From: Lysinibacillus irui
GTDB taxonomy: Bacteria; Bacillota; Bacilli; Bacillales_A; Planococcaceae
DNA: 64,000 nucleotides
Assembly (NCBI RefSeq): GCF_028877475.1
Contig: NZ_CP113527.1
Span: forward strand, 613,501-677,500
Direction: 5' to 3'
The notes beneath the pieces are model-generated. The model did no database searches, had not been told where the DNA came from, and was given only the letters and a program-made list of their open reading frames with translations. This document shows positions 54,024-63,194 of this stretch, piece after piece. Both the position numbers and the translations under genes were made by a program. Position 1 is the stretch's first letter; each line of letters opens with the position of its first letter.

Positions 54024-55466
54024 TTGCGCAAATTAACGGCTGGTGTCGGAGTCCTACTTAGTAGTTTAGTGGTAGGTAGTGGTATTTACTTTGATTGGTT
54101 CAATATTGGCGATAAAAAGGAGCCTGTTACGGAGGTTGATACAATTGGTGAAGCCATGACACTCATCGAAGAGAAATCTGTATACAGTACGAAAAAGGAT
54201 GCCTTGGTGGAGGGGGCTCTTCGTGGTATGGCTGATGCCATTAAGGACCCTTACAGTACGTATTATTCCAAGGAAGAGGCAGAGCAACATCGGCAAATGC
54301 TGGCCGAGGAAAGAGTGGGCATAGGGATTGAACTAACAGAAAATAAAGGGAAATTTATTGTTGTGTCTCCAGTCCGTTCATCACCAGCAGAGAAGGCAGG
54401 TATGCGCTCGCTCGATGAAATTGTACAAGTTGATGGGGTTCGGGTTGATGGGAAAACGATGAGTGAGTTAATGCATTTAATTCAAGGTGAGAAAGGAACG
54501 AAGGTAACCATTGTTGTTTATCGTCCTAGTGAGGATAAACATATTAAAATGACAATGGAACGCGCTGCCATCTCTAATAAAACCGTATCAAGTGAAGTTG
54601 TAATGGTTGAAGATACAGCCATTGGTTATGTGGTTATTTCATTATTTGGTGAAAAGACAGCGAATGAATGGGTTGCTGAAACAAGTAAATTGCTTCGTAA
54701 AGATGTTGAAGGAATCGTAATTGATGTACGTGATAATCCAGGTGGTTATTTACATAGCGTCGCAGCGCTACTGAGCACGGTATTAGACAATGGCAAAGTA
54801 TTTGCATATATGCAAAATGCGGAAGGGGCTATGGAACCATTAAAAACACAAACAAAGGGCTTTGATGAAAAATATTTAGAAACGATGAACAAAATTCCAA
54901 TCGTTGTTTTACAAAATCAAGGTAGTGCTTCTGCTAGTGAGGTGTTGAGCGGTGCTTTAAAAGGATGGGGGCGTGCTTCACTTGTGGGGGTTAAAAGCTT
55001 TGGGAAAGGAACTGTGCAGGAATCTTGGGAGCTTTCAAATGGTGGGGAATTAAAATTATCAACCAATAAATGGCTGACACCAAAACGCGAATGGATTCAT
55101 GGGCAGGGTATTGAAGCAAGTTTAGTAATTGAGCAAAATGAATTATTTGCTTTTCAACTCCATCCTCTAACAGGTAAGTTTAAAGTGGGTGATATGAGTG
55201 AGGAAATTTCGTATTCACAAAATGCCTTACAGAAACTAGGCTATCAAATTGATCGTTTAGATGGCTATATGGACGAGACAACGGCAGAGGCGGTTAATCT
55301 TTATCGTAAACAGAAAAAATTAAAACTTGCAGAAGATGAATTTTACATGGATACAACGTTCTTTAATAGTTTAAATGAGACGTTAAAGGATTTTAAAGCC
55401 GATCGTCAAAATGATCAGCAATTCCAAATGGCCACTAGCTTTTTACTACATGCAATTGAACAATAA
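54024..55466 (+). CDS. ctpB: S41-family carboxy-terminal processing protease
   Basis: A 480-residue exported protease. It has an N-terminal membrane anchor or signal (about 5-22) and a PDZ domain (about 95-170). The catalytic residues are S303 (in G300-S-A-S-A-S-E306), K328 (K-S-F-G-K) and Q332, with the same spacing as in B. subtilis CtpB. A C-terminal peptidoglycan-binding domain (about 395-440) follows. In B. subtilis CtpB cuts SpoIVFA to signal sigma-K activation. The start is TTG 54024 after GGAGGAGGG. It precedes minJ. Confidence 0.93.
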   Translation: MRKLTAGVGVLLSSLVVGSGIYFDWFNIGDKKEPVTEVDTIGEAMTLIEEKSVYSTKKDALVEGALRGMADAIKDPYSTYYSKEEAEQHRQMLAEERVGIGIELTENKGKFIVVSPVRSSPAEKAGMRSLDEIVQVDGVRVDGKTMSELMHLIQGEKGTKVTIVVYRPSEDKHIKMTMERAAISNKTVSSEVVMVEDTAIGYVVISLFGEKTANEWVAETSKLLRKDVEGIVIDVRDNPGGYLHSVAALLSTVLDNGKVFAYMQNAEGAMEPLKTQTKGFDEKYLETMNKIPIVVLQNQGSASASEVLSGALKGWGRASLVGVKSFGKGTVQESWELSNGGELKLSTNKWLTPKREWIHGQGIEASLVIEQNELFAFQLHPLTGKFKVGDMSEEISYSQNALQKLGYQIDRLDGYMDETTAEAVNLYRKQKKLKLAEDEFYMDTTFFNSLNETLKDFKADRQNDQQFQMATSFLLHAIEQ

Positions 55467-55588
55467 CATCTTCTAAAAGAATAAAATGACCATAATACAA
55501 AGCTTTCTATGAGTTTGTACTACGCAAGAGTGTAGTCGTTTGATACAATAAATTCATAGTATTCATGATAGAAATGGCGGGTGTTCGT

Positions 55589-56770
55589 ATGGTTAGTGAG
55601 ATATTAATAGAAATTGTAACAGCGATTGGCCGCTTTTTACTCAACCCATTACTGTATATAGTCATAATATTTGCTATTTTATTAGGTTATCGTCGTGTAA
55701 AACAGGAGCGAAAATATTTTAATAGACGCATTATTTGGGGCTGGACGGAGCTAATCGGACAATGGAAAGATGGGTGGCTTTATGCATTACTCATTTCTCT
55801 TATCAGTATGATAGCAGGGCTTACTGTACCGAAAGAATTTTTAATTATTTTAATAGCAGTTTCTATAGTAGCACTTATCTTGTATTTCATTAATGCATTG
55901 TCACCCATTTTCACAATGGGTATTGCAACATTAGCGATATGGGCTATGTCCTATTACCATTGGTCTTTCTCTTGGTGGAAAATTTCCTTTGAGGATGTCA
56001 ATTTAGATGATGGAGCAGTCGTTACGATTACCATTCTTGCGGGTCTTTGTGTCATTGCGGAAGGACTATTGATTCGACGTGCAGCAATGAAGGTTACTAC
56101 GCCTAGTATTGAAAAAACGAAGCGGGGTATGCAGGCTATTGTGTATCGTTCAAGGAATGTTTGGGTGCTTCCGATTTTCTTTGTTATGCCTGGTGATGCT
56201 ATTTCTGCCGTGTTGCCGTATTGGCCATTGTTTACGATAGGAGATAGTCAATTTGCATTTGTATTGTTTCCGATTGTTATAGGCTTTGCCAAGCTGCTAA
56301 GAAAGGAATTACCAGCATTAAAGCTGCCTAAAATAGGGCGATCTGTTTTATTACTAGGACAGCTTATTTTAATAGGCGGTTTAGCTGCTTATTTTGAGCC
56401 AATGATCGGTTTCCTGACGCTCGGTATTGGAGCGCTAATCCGTATCATTATGTCTATTTACTTTGCTCAACAAGATAAAACAGATCATTATGCGGTAGCA
56501 CCAAGTACAAAGGGTGCGATTATAGCAGCCGTACTTCCTGATTCACCAGCTGAAAAAATGGGCTTACTGGCAGGGGAATGTATTCGCAAGGTAAATGGTG
56601 TGACTATTTTTACTGAAAATGAACTGTACGAAGCGCTACAATTAAATGCAGCCCATTGTCGTCTAGAAGTGTTAGATCGAAATAATGAAATTCGTCTCAC
56701 ACAGCATGTTATATATAGTAATGATCATTACCGCATCGGATTACTTCTTGCTGAGCCGAGGGATGTATAA
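55589..56770 (+). CDS. minJ: Division-site topology protein MinJ
   Basis: About 393 residues: six to eight transmembrane helices followed by a cytoplasmic-end PDZ domain in the last 90 residues (I-I-A-A-V-L-P-D-S-P-A-E-K-M-G-L-L-A-G). This matches B. subtilis MinJ (397 residues), which links DivIVA to MinD. The start is uncertain: ATG 55589 follows GGCGGGTG at 5 bp, while in-frame ATGs at 55565 and 55574 have no clear site. Its stop overlaps csbA by one base. Confidence 0.85.
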   Translation: MVSEILIEIVTAIGRFLLNPLLYIVIIFAILLGYRRVKQERKYFNRRIIWGWTELIGQWKDGWLYALLISLISMIAGLTVPKEFLIILIAVSIVALILYFINALSPIFTMGIATLAIWAMSYYHWSFSWWKISFEDVNLDDGAVVTITILAGLCVIAEGLLIRRAAMKVTTPSIEKTKRGMQAIVYRSRNVWVLPIFFVMPGDAISAVLPYWPLFTIGDSQFAFVLFPIVIGFAKLLRKELPALKLPKIGRSVLLLGQLILIGGLAAYFEPMIGFLTLGIGALIRIIMSIYFAQQDKTDHYAVAPSTKGAIIAAVLPDSPAEKMGLLAGECIRKVNGVTIFTENELYEALQLNAAHCRLEVLDRNNEIRLTQHVIYSNDHYRIGLLLAEPRDV

Positions 56771-56991
56771 TGGACGTTTTTGGAAAAATGATGTTAGCAT
56801 TATTTATACCTGCTTTATTGGTGTTATTGTTTACAAGAATTACGTATAATCGCTATGTTGCATTAGTATTAGCGATTGCACTAATTGCTGCCTCTGTCTA
56901 TGCAGGTTACACATCTCCATCAATTATTTTTGTCATTGATGCTTTTTCACTAACAGTCGGTTTTTGGCTAGCAAGTAAACTGAAGAAATAA
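56770..56991 (+). CDS. csbA: CsbA-family small membrane protein
   Basis: A 73-residue protein with two to three hydrophobic helices; L-L-F-T-R-I-T-Y-N-R-Y-V-A matches B. subtilis CsbA (L-F-T-R-V-T-F-N-H-Y-V-A). CsbA is sigma-B controlled in B. subtilis and of unknown function. Here it is coupled to minJ and has no visible sigma-B promoter. In B. subtilis it sits beside uvrBA, so the neighbourhood is rearranged. Confidence 0.85.
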   Translation: MDVFGKMMLALFIPALLVLLFTRITYNRYVALVLAIALIAASVYAGYTSPSIIFVIDAFSLTVGFWLASKLKK

Positions 56992-56994
56992 AAG

Positions 56995-57028
56995 AAGGTC
57001 AGTCCTAGCGAAGGGACTGACCTTTTTA
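56995..57028. terminator. Bidirectional terminator between csbA and azlD
   Basis: AAGGTCAGTCC and GGACTGACCTT form an 11-bp stem, with T residues on the right and A residues on the left. It serves the convergent csbA and azlD transcripts. Confidence 0.9.
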
Positions 57029-57352
57029 CATGAAAAATCGTACAGCTGCCATAATGATAACGCCAGCAATAACTGTAATAGACAAACTTTTTGTAATAAG
57101 TGCAATAATTAGTGTTGGCACAAATGTAACAAAAACGGGCCAATCCAATGTCACCAATTTGCCACTGTCAGTATCTAATAAGTTTTCGATGACAAGAGCA
57201 CTTAAAATACAAACAGGAATAAAACTGAGCCATTTAAGCACCACATCGGGGAGTGTTACACTACGTACGAACATAAAGGGAATAACACGCGGTAGCCATG
57301 TAACAAGGGCACAGCCGATAATGAGCCAGACCATATATGTAGTTGTCGTCAC
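57026..57352 (-). CDS. azlD: AzlD-family branched-chain amino acid export subunit
   Basis: A 108-residue membrane protein with three to four helices and the AzlD pattern T-W-L-P-R-V-I-P-F. It is the small subunit of an AzlCD (LIV-E type) exporter of branched-chain or related amino acids. It overlaps azlC by 4 bp. Confidence 0.9.
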   Translation of the reverse strand: MTTTTYMVWLIIGCALVTWLPRVIPFMFVRSVTLPDVVLKWLSFIPVCILSALVIENLLDTDSGKLVTLDWPVFVTFVPTLIIALITKSLSITVIAGVIIMAAVRFFM

Positions 57353-58080
57353 TTATCCGTCACCACCCCAATTGTTGCGACAATGATTGTTGCTAGCAGC
57401 ACAGCCACATGCGAAGGTACTATATAAGAAAGACCATACATAATGACCGCCATATAGCCGATTAATTTAATATAATGCATGATTTTACTTTTGCCAACGC
57501 TGCTCAATTGTAGAACTAATAGCGCAACAAACATGGCAATTAACGCAAAATCTAAGCCCCATTTTTCAGGGTGGGCTACCCACTGACCTAAAAAGGCACC
57601 AGTAACACAGGAAAGAATCCAGAAAGAGTAGGCAGTAATGTTTAGTCCATCCATCCATTTGCCGTATAATTTGCTTGTTTGCATTTGCTTTGTTACGGCT
57701 ACGCCAAATGTTTCATCTGTTAATAATGTACCAAAGCCAACATTTCTTAGCATGGAATAGCGCGTAAAATGAGGTGCTAATGTTAAACTCATTAATAAAT
57801 GGCGTAGATTGACGACAAAAATGGTTACAATAATAGCAGAAGCAGGACTACTTGTTAAGAGAAGCGCACAAAAAATAAATTGTGCAGATCCAGCATAAAC
57901 AAGGATCGTTAAAAGTGCGATTTCAAGGACAGATAAACCAGAAGCGGAACCTACAACACCGAATGCAAGTCCTATACTAATATAACCGAGTAATGTTGGT
58001 ACACAATCTTTCACACCTTGTAAAAAGCTATCGTTGGAAGAGCTTGTTGTATTCTGATGAAGCTCTGTTGTACTTGTCAT
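57349..58080 (-). CDS. azlC: AzlC-family branched-chain amino acid exporter
   Basis: A 243-residue membrane protein with the AzlC segments C-V-P-T-L-L-G-Y-I-S-I-G-L-A-F-G, Y-A-G-S-A-Q-F-I-F and L-L-T-D-E-T-F. It is the main permease of the exporter and is divergent from an XRE-cupin regulator gene 124 bp away, which probably controls it. Confidence 0.9.
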   Translation of the reverse strand: MTSTTELHQNTTSSSNDSFLQGVKDCVPTLLGYISIGLAFGVVGSASGLSVLEIALLTILVYAGSAQFIFCALLLTSSPASAIIVTIFVVNLRHLLMSLTLAPHFTRYSMLRNVGFGTLLTDETFGVAVTKQMQTSKLYGKWMDGLNITAYSFWILSCVTGAFLGQWVAHPEKWGLDFALIAMFVALLVLQLSSVGKSKIMHYIKLIGYMAVIMYGLSYIVPSHVAVLLATIIVATIGVVTDK

Positions 58081-58204
58081 AAATAGGTCATCCTTTCTTG
58101 ATAATTTCCATGTATACTATTGATGGAATTGTTTGATAGTTCTTGATGTTTATTAAAGTATACATATGTCTGATAAAATAAACAATAGAAAATGGTGAGT
58201 AAAA

Positions 58205-58756
58205 GTGGAACAAATGAGCCGGAATTTAGCATTTCAATTAAAAAAAATTAGACAGCAGCGTCATTTAAGCCTAGATGATGTAGCAAAAGAAACAGGCGTT
58301 AGTAAAGCGCAGCTTGCCCAAATTGAAAAAGGAGAGGCCAACCCAACTGTGTCGACGATTTGGAAAATTGCTGCAGGGATGCGTATTTCATTTTCTTCTT
58401 TATTGCAGCCACCAACAGCCCATTTCACACGTTATAGCAGTAAAGATGTGCCACATGTCGATGAGGACGAGGGGCGCTATCGAGTGTATTCTATCATTCC
58501 GTATAACCCGGAGCGGGGTTGGGAATTCTATAAGGTTGAAATGGAGCCAGGAGCCGTTAGCAGGAGTGAAGCTCATACAGAAGGGGTAGAAGAAACTATA
58601 ATGGTCATCAAGGGACAAGCAGTTATTTCTGCTGGAGATATGCATGAATTACTGGAAGAAGGGGATACACTAGTATTCTCAGGGCATCAGCCCCATGAAT
58701 ATCGAAATACGTCAGATGAGCTAACTATTTTTCATTTAATTTTACAGTATAAATAG
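58205..58756 (+). CDS. XRE-family regulator with C-terminal cupin
   Basis: A 183-residue regulator. An XRE-type helix-turn-helix (about 10-65; V-S-K-A-Q-L-A-Q-I-E-K-G-E-A-N-P-T) is joined to a cupin-2 sensor domain (about 105-180; E-G-V-E-E-T, G-D-T-L-V-F-S-G-H-Q-P-H). Regulators of this shape often sense small molecules. Its position divergent from azlCD suggests that it regulates that exporter. The start is GTG 58205. Confidence 0.88.
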   Translation: MEQMSRNLAFQLKKIRQQRHLSLDDVAKETGVSKAQLAQIEKGEANPTVSTIWKIAAGMRISFSSLLQPPTAHFTRYSSKDVPHVDEDEGRYRVYSIIPYNPERGWEFYKVEMEPGAVSRSEAHTEGVEETIMVIKGQAVISAGDMHELLEEGDTLVFSGHQPHEYRNTSDELTIFHLILQYK

Positions 58757-58764
58757 AGGTGTCG

Positions 58765-59406
58765 ATGTTGAGTGAATGGTTTACTGTAGAAAATATTGAA
58801 CAGATTGCGGCACAGTATCGAACACTTGGTCCAATCATTGGTTTACTGTTACCATTTTTAGAAGCGTTTTTACCATTTCTTCCTTTAGTCGTGTTCGTTG
58901 TTGCTAATGCAAGTGCATTTGGTTTATGGTTAGGATTTTTATTATCTTGGTTAGGCTCCGTAGCTGGCTCCTATGCAGTATTTTTGCTTGTCCGCCATTT
59001 TGGTAAGCATCCAAAGCTACGATTTTTAACAGGCAGTAAAAAAGTACAGAAGCTGATAAAATGGGTGGATATGAATGGTATTAGTCCTCTTTTTGTCCTC
59101 CTATGCTTTCCCTTTACACCATCTGTCATAGTGAATATTGTAGCGGGGTTGTCCCATATTCATAAAAAGTTTTACTTAGTCGTTTTACTAGCTGGAAAGT
59201 TTGTCATGATTTTAGGGATGAGTGTACTAGGCTATGATCTTCAATCCTTATTGACAAGCCCTGTAAGATTAGTGATTGCTGCAGTTGCGATTGTTATTTT
59301 ATGGTGGGTAGGCAAGCTGATTGAGAAGCGATTGAACGCTCGTGTAGAAAGAGATTTAAAGCAATCGCGAAATTTGACGAAAAACCATGATCACCCTGCC
59401 AGTTAG
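58765..59406 (+). CDS. VTT-domain (TVP38/DedA-like) membrane protein
   Basis: About 213 residues with five to six helices and the VTT pattern F-L-P-F-L-P-L-V-V-F, G-S-V-A-G-S-Y-A-V-F and F-P-F-T-P-S-V-I-V-N-I-V-A-G-L-S. VTT/DedA proteins are thought to be lipid scramblases or transporters. ATG 58765 is used, since the GTG at 58759 overlaps the AGAGG site. A basic C-terminal tail follows the last helix. It is in line with the XRE-cupin gene and followed by a terminator. Confidence 0.83.
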   Translation: MLSEWFTVENIEQIAAQYRTLGPIIGLLLPFLEAFLPFLPLVVFVVANASAFGLWLGFLLSWLGSVAGSYAVFLLVRHFGKHPKLRFLTGSKKVQKLIKWVDMNGISPLFVLLCFPFTPSVIVNIVAGLSHIHKKFYLVVLLAGKFVMILGMSVLGYDLQSLLTSPVRLVIAAVAIVILWWVGKLIEKRLNARVERDLKQSRNLTKNHDHPAS

Positions 59407-59417
59407 CTATTTACTAT

Positions 59418-59451
59418 AGCCTCTTTCTTTATTTGAAGAGGCTGTTTTTTT
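59418..59451 (+). terminator. Terminator after the VTT gene
   Basis: AGCCTCTT and AAGAGGCT with a 10-nt loop, G and seven T residues. About 230 bp of AT-rich, gene-free DNA then leads to addB. Confidence 0.88.
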
Positions 59452-59683
59452 ATGTAAACATATCCTTCTTTTTTATTATCAGGTGAAGGTTGATAAATAG
59501 TATTTACTAGTTTTTTTCGATAGAATTTAAGGTAGACTATTAAAGTTGATTTTAAATATAGAAGGGTTCACTCAAAGAGAAAAGGAACCCGTTTAATAAT
59601 AGATGATTCCACAGAAAAGCACGCTCGATTTTGGTGAGGTGTTTACTAGAAGAAAGAAAACCATCTAAAGAGGGGGAAAGGAT

Positions 59684-62600
59684 ATGACATTACGTATTGT
59701 TTCAGGACGATCGGGAACAGGGAAATCGGCATTTATTCATCAGGAAATTGTTGAACAACTTAAGACGGATCCATTAGGGCATCCAATTTTCATCATTGTT
59801 CCTGACCAGATGTCCTATTCTACGGAATATGAGCTGACGAATAAGCATGGTTTACAAGGTTTGATTCGGGCACAGGTGATGACATTTAAGCGTTTAGCGT
59901 GGTTAGTCTTACAGGAGACAGGTGGTATCGCACGTAAAGAAGTAAATGGCTATGGTTACCGAATGCTCATTCGTAAACTTCTAGAGGAACAGAAAAGTGA
60001 GTTTTCTTTATTCCGACAAGCAGCAGGAAAACGAGGTTTTACAGAGGAAATAGAAGCCCTTCTAAAAGAATTTAGTCGCTATAGCGTCAATAGTTCCGTC
60101 TTGGCAGAAGTAACGGAATCTTTGAAGGCACTTGATGCTCCCAACACCTTACAAGCAAAAACGAATGATTTACATGTCGTTTTGCAGGCATTAGAGGAAC
60201 GACTTGGTACAACATATGTCGACAGTGAGGGCTATTACCCTATTTTAACAGAACAATTGAAGTATGCTGAAACGATGAAGCAAGCGACAATTTATATTGA
60301 TGGTTTTACGGCCTTCACTGTACGAGAATTAGAATTAGTTCGAGAGTTATTAAAGGTAACGAAGCAAGTAACTGTTGTTCTTCCTTTTGACCATATAGAT
60401 GAGGCTTTTGATGAGCAGGCACTATTTCATGAAGCAGCTTTAACAAATCAACGACTCCATGATATCGCTAATGAAGAGGGCATTGATGTTGATTTTCCAT
60501 TACATTTTTATCATGCTAGAAGATTTCATTCTGATGATTTACAGCATGTAGAGGCTAATTTTGCTAATTTAATGTCTAAAACGAAAGAAACCTCAGGAGA
60601 TGTCATGGTACTTGAAGCATCAAATCGTCGAGCGGAGGTACATGCGATTGCCCGGGAAATAACTAAATTGACAAAAGAAGACGGATATCGCTATCAGGAT
60701 ATTGTACTTTTATATAGACAAGCAGATCTCTATGATCCACTTATCACAAGTATTTTCCAACAATATGATATTCCTATTTTCACAAATACTAAAAAGTCGA
60801 TGCTACACCATCCATTAATAGAGTTAAGTCGGTCTGCATTAGAGATCATGACATCTAATTGGAAGTATGAACCGGTCTTTCGCAGTGTAAAAACCGATTT
60901 GTTTTTCCCGCTCCAAGCTGAACTAACAATTTGGCGCGAACGAGCGGATCGATTGGAAAACTATTGTTTGGCACAGGGGATCTATGGCGAACGTTGGTTT
61001 GAGGAGGCTCGTTGGTTTTATAAAAAGTATCGGGGACTAGAATTCCATTCACGTGTACAAACAGATGAAGAGCGTGCAATGCAGGCAGAAATCGAGGCTA
61101 TTCGAGATGAAATTCGCCAACCATTAAAGAATTTACAGGACAAGCTTGAAGCTGCGCAAACTGGTAGGGAAATTGCCACTGCCTTATTTGAACTAGTGGA
61201 GGCATTACAGGTTTATGACAAGCTTCAGGCGATGAAAGACCGTGAGCTTGATCGAGGCGACGCTTTAGCAGCGAGTGAGCACGACCAAGCTTGGAATGAA
61301 TGGATTGCAGTCCTCGATCAATTCGTCTATATGTTTGGTGAGCAGGAGATGACTGTGGAGGAAGCAGCCAAAATTCTTGATGAAGGCTTTGATACATTAG
61401 AATTTTCTCGAATTCCACCAACCCTAGATGAGGTCATGGTAGCGACTGTTGATTTGGCTCGTCTTTCTAATATAAAGGTTGCCTTTGTTGTAGGGATGAA
61501 TGATGGTATTTATCCAACACGAATGGAATATGAGGGCTTATTGTCAGATTCAGAGCGTGAATGGTTTAGTCAAATTGGCTATGAGCTTGCACCAACCTCT
61601 ACCAATCGTTTATTACAGGAAAATTTCTTAATCTATCGTGCAGTTACGACACCTTCTAATAAGCTTTATTTGTCGTATCCAACAGCAGATGAAGAGGGAA
61701 AGGCACTGCTACCTTCTTTATATATCAAGAAAATAATTGGTAATGACAAGGCGCCAGGTCTATTTAGTGATGTTGCTATAGAGCGAGTGGTTATTGATCC
61801 GATTGAATTACTGGATGGAGATGTTTTACCTTATTTACGCCATCCACGTACCGCATTAGCCCACCTTATGATACAGCTACGTCAAGCAGAGCATAGTCGT
61901 GAATTAGCACCTGAATGGCTAGCATTACAAAAATTTTATAAACAAGATCCTTATTGGACACTTATTTTTGAGCGTGTACGCTATCCGATTACACATAAAA
62001 ATGAGGCTGAGCCACTTGAAACCTATATCACACAGGAGTTATACGGACAAAAGCTTACATCAAGTGTGTCACGAATAGAGAAATATTTTAGATGTCCATT
62101 TTCTCATTTCACTACGTATGGTCTACGTTTAGAAGAGCGTGCAGAGTATCGCTTGGAAACTTTTGCAATGGGTGATTTATTCCATGAGGCGTTAAAGTGG
62201 ATTACAGAGGAAACACATAGACAACAGCTTTCATGGATACGTTTGACGAAGCAGCAAATTAAACAATTAGCACGGCAAGCAGTCGAGCAAATTGTACCTG
62301 TTTTTTCACATCAAATCTTATTATCTAGTGCCCGCTATCGCTATATTCAGCGGAAGCTTATTCGTATTGTTGAACGCACGATGACGGCATTGACACAGCA
62401 TGCTAATGTATCTCATTTTAAACCTATTGCCATTGAGGCATCGTTTGGCCCAGGGCAACATGAACAGCTACCACCACTTGAAATTGATTTGACTGGTGGG
62501 AAGAAAATGTTTATGCGAGGACGTATCGATAGAGTGGATAGTGCAACGATAGATGATCGCTCTTATTTGCGGATTGTTGATTATAAATCTTCAGCCCGTG

Positions 62601-63193
62601 ATTTAGATTTAAACGAGGTTTATTATGGATTATCTTTACAGGTCCTTACTTATTTAGATGTGGCGATGGAAAATAGCTCTTATTGGTTACCAGGTCAAAC
62701 AGAGCCAGCAGGGGTACTGTATGTGCATGTGCATAATCCAATGCTAAAACTAGATAAGGATTTAACGGATAGTGAAATAGAAGAAGATCGTTTAAAGCAA
62801 TACAAAATGAAGGGCCTACTTTCAGAAAATGCTGAGGCCATTTTATCGATGGACGAGCAACTAGAAGAAAGTAGCGGCCACTCTAAAATCATTCCTGTTT
62901 ATATGAAAAAAGATGGGACACCATCTGAATCACAATCACGTATTGTCCCAGTAAATGATATGAAAAAGCTACAGCATTTCGTTCGTCGTAAACATCAGGA
63001 GGCAGGCAATGGTATTTTGTCTGGTGATACAGCTATCAGCCCCTATAAATTAAAGGCAAAAACAGCATGTGATTATTGTCAATTTGCTGCAGTTTGTCAA
63101 TTTGATCCGTCTGATGGTAAACAAAGCTATCGTCAATTGATGCAAGCGAAACCGAATGACATTGTTGATAAAATTCGGAAGGAGGTAGAATAG
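59684..63193 (+). CDS. addB: ATP-dependent helicase-nuclease subunit B
   Basis: A 1169-residue AddB. Walker A lies at the N-terminus (S-G-R-S-G-T-G-K-S-A). The C-terminal nuclease has I-V-D-Y-K-S-S, and the four cysteines of the iron-sulfur staple are C804, C1129, C1132 and C1138, with the spacing found in B. subtilis AddB. AddAB resects double-strand breaks for RecA repair and recognises Chi. AGGGGGAAAGG precedes the ATG. addA starts 2 bp after its stop. Confidence 0.96.
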   Translation: MTLRIVSGRSGTGKSAFIHQEIVEQLKTDPLGHPIFIIVPDQMSYSTEYELTNKHGLQGLIRAQVMTFKRLAWLVLQETGGIARKEVNGYGYRMLIRKLLEEQKSEFSLFRQAAGKRGFTEEIEALLKEFSRYSVNSSVLAEVTESLKALDAPNTLQAKTNDLHVVLQALEERLGTTYVDSEGYYPILTEQLKYAETMKQATIYIDGFTAFTVRELELVRELLKVTKQVTVVLPFDHIDEAFDEQALFHEAALTNQRLHDIANEEGIDVDFPLHFYHARRFHSDDLQHVEANFANLMSKTKETSGDVMVLEASNRRAEVHAIAREITKLTKEDGYRYQDIVLLYRQADLYDPLITSIFQQYDIPIFTNTKKSMLHHPLIELSRSALEIMTSNWKYEPVFRSVKTDLFFPLQAELTIWRERADRLENYCLAQGIYGERWFEEARWFYKKYRGLEFHSRVQTDEERAMQAEIEAIRDEIRQPLKNLQDKLEAAQTGREIATALFELVEALQVYDKLQAMKDRELDRGDALAASEHDQAWNEWIAVLDQFVYMFGEQEMTVEEAAKILDEGFDTLEFSRIPPTLDEVMVATVDLARLSNIKVAFVVGMNDGIYPTRMEYEGLLSDSEREWFSQIGYELAPTSTNRLLQENFLIYRAVTTPSNKLYLSYPTADEEGKALLPSLYIKKIIGNDKAPGLFSDVAIERVVIDPIELLDGDVLPYLRHPRTALAHLMIQLRQAEHSRELAPEWLALQKFYKQDPYWTLIFERVRYPITHKNEAEPLETYITQELYGQKLTSSVSRIEKYFRCPFSHFTTYGLRLEERAEYRLETFAMGDLFHEALKWITEETHRQQLSWIRLTKQQIKQLARQAVEQIVPVFSHQILLSSARYRYIQRKLIRIVERTMTALTQHANVSHFKPIAIEASFGPGQHEQLPPLEIDLTGGKKMFMRGRIDRVDSATIDDRSYLRIVDYKSSARDLDLNEVYYGLSLQVLTYLDVAMENSSYWLPGQTEPAGVLYVHVHNPMLKLDKDLTDSEIEEDRLKQYKMKGLLSENAEAILSMDEQLEESSGHSKIIPVYMKKDGTPSESQSRIVPVNDMKKLQHFVRRKHQEAGNGILSGDTAISPYKLKAKTACDYCQFAAVCQFDPSDGKQSYRQLMQAKPNDIVDKIRKEVE

Positions 63194-63194
63194 C

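Noticed and set aside
57030..57386. Plus-strand frame of 118 codons over azlD
   Set aside because: It is antisense to the well-supported azlD and azlC genes, with no ribosome site or known family.
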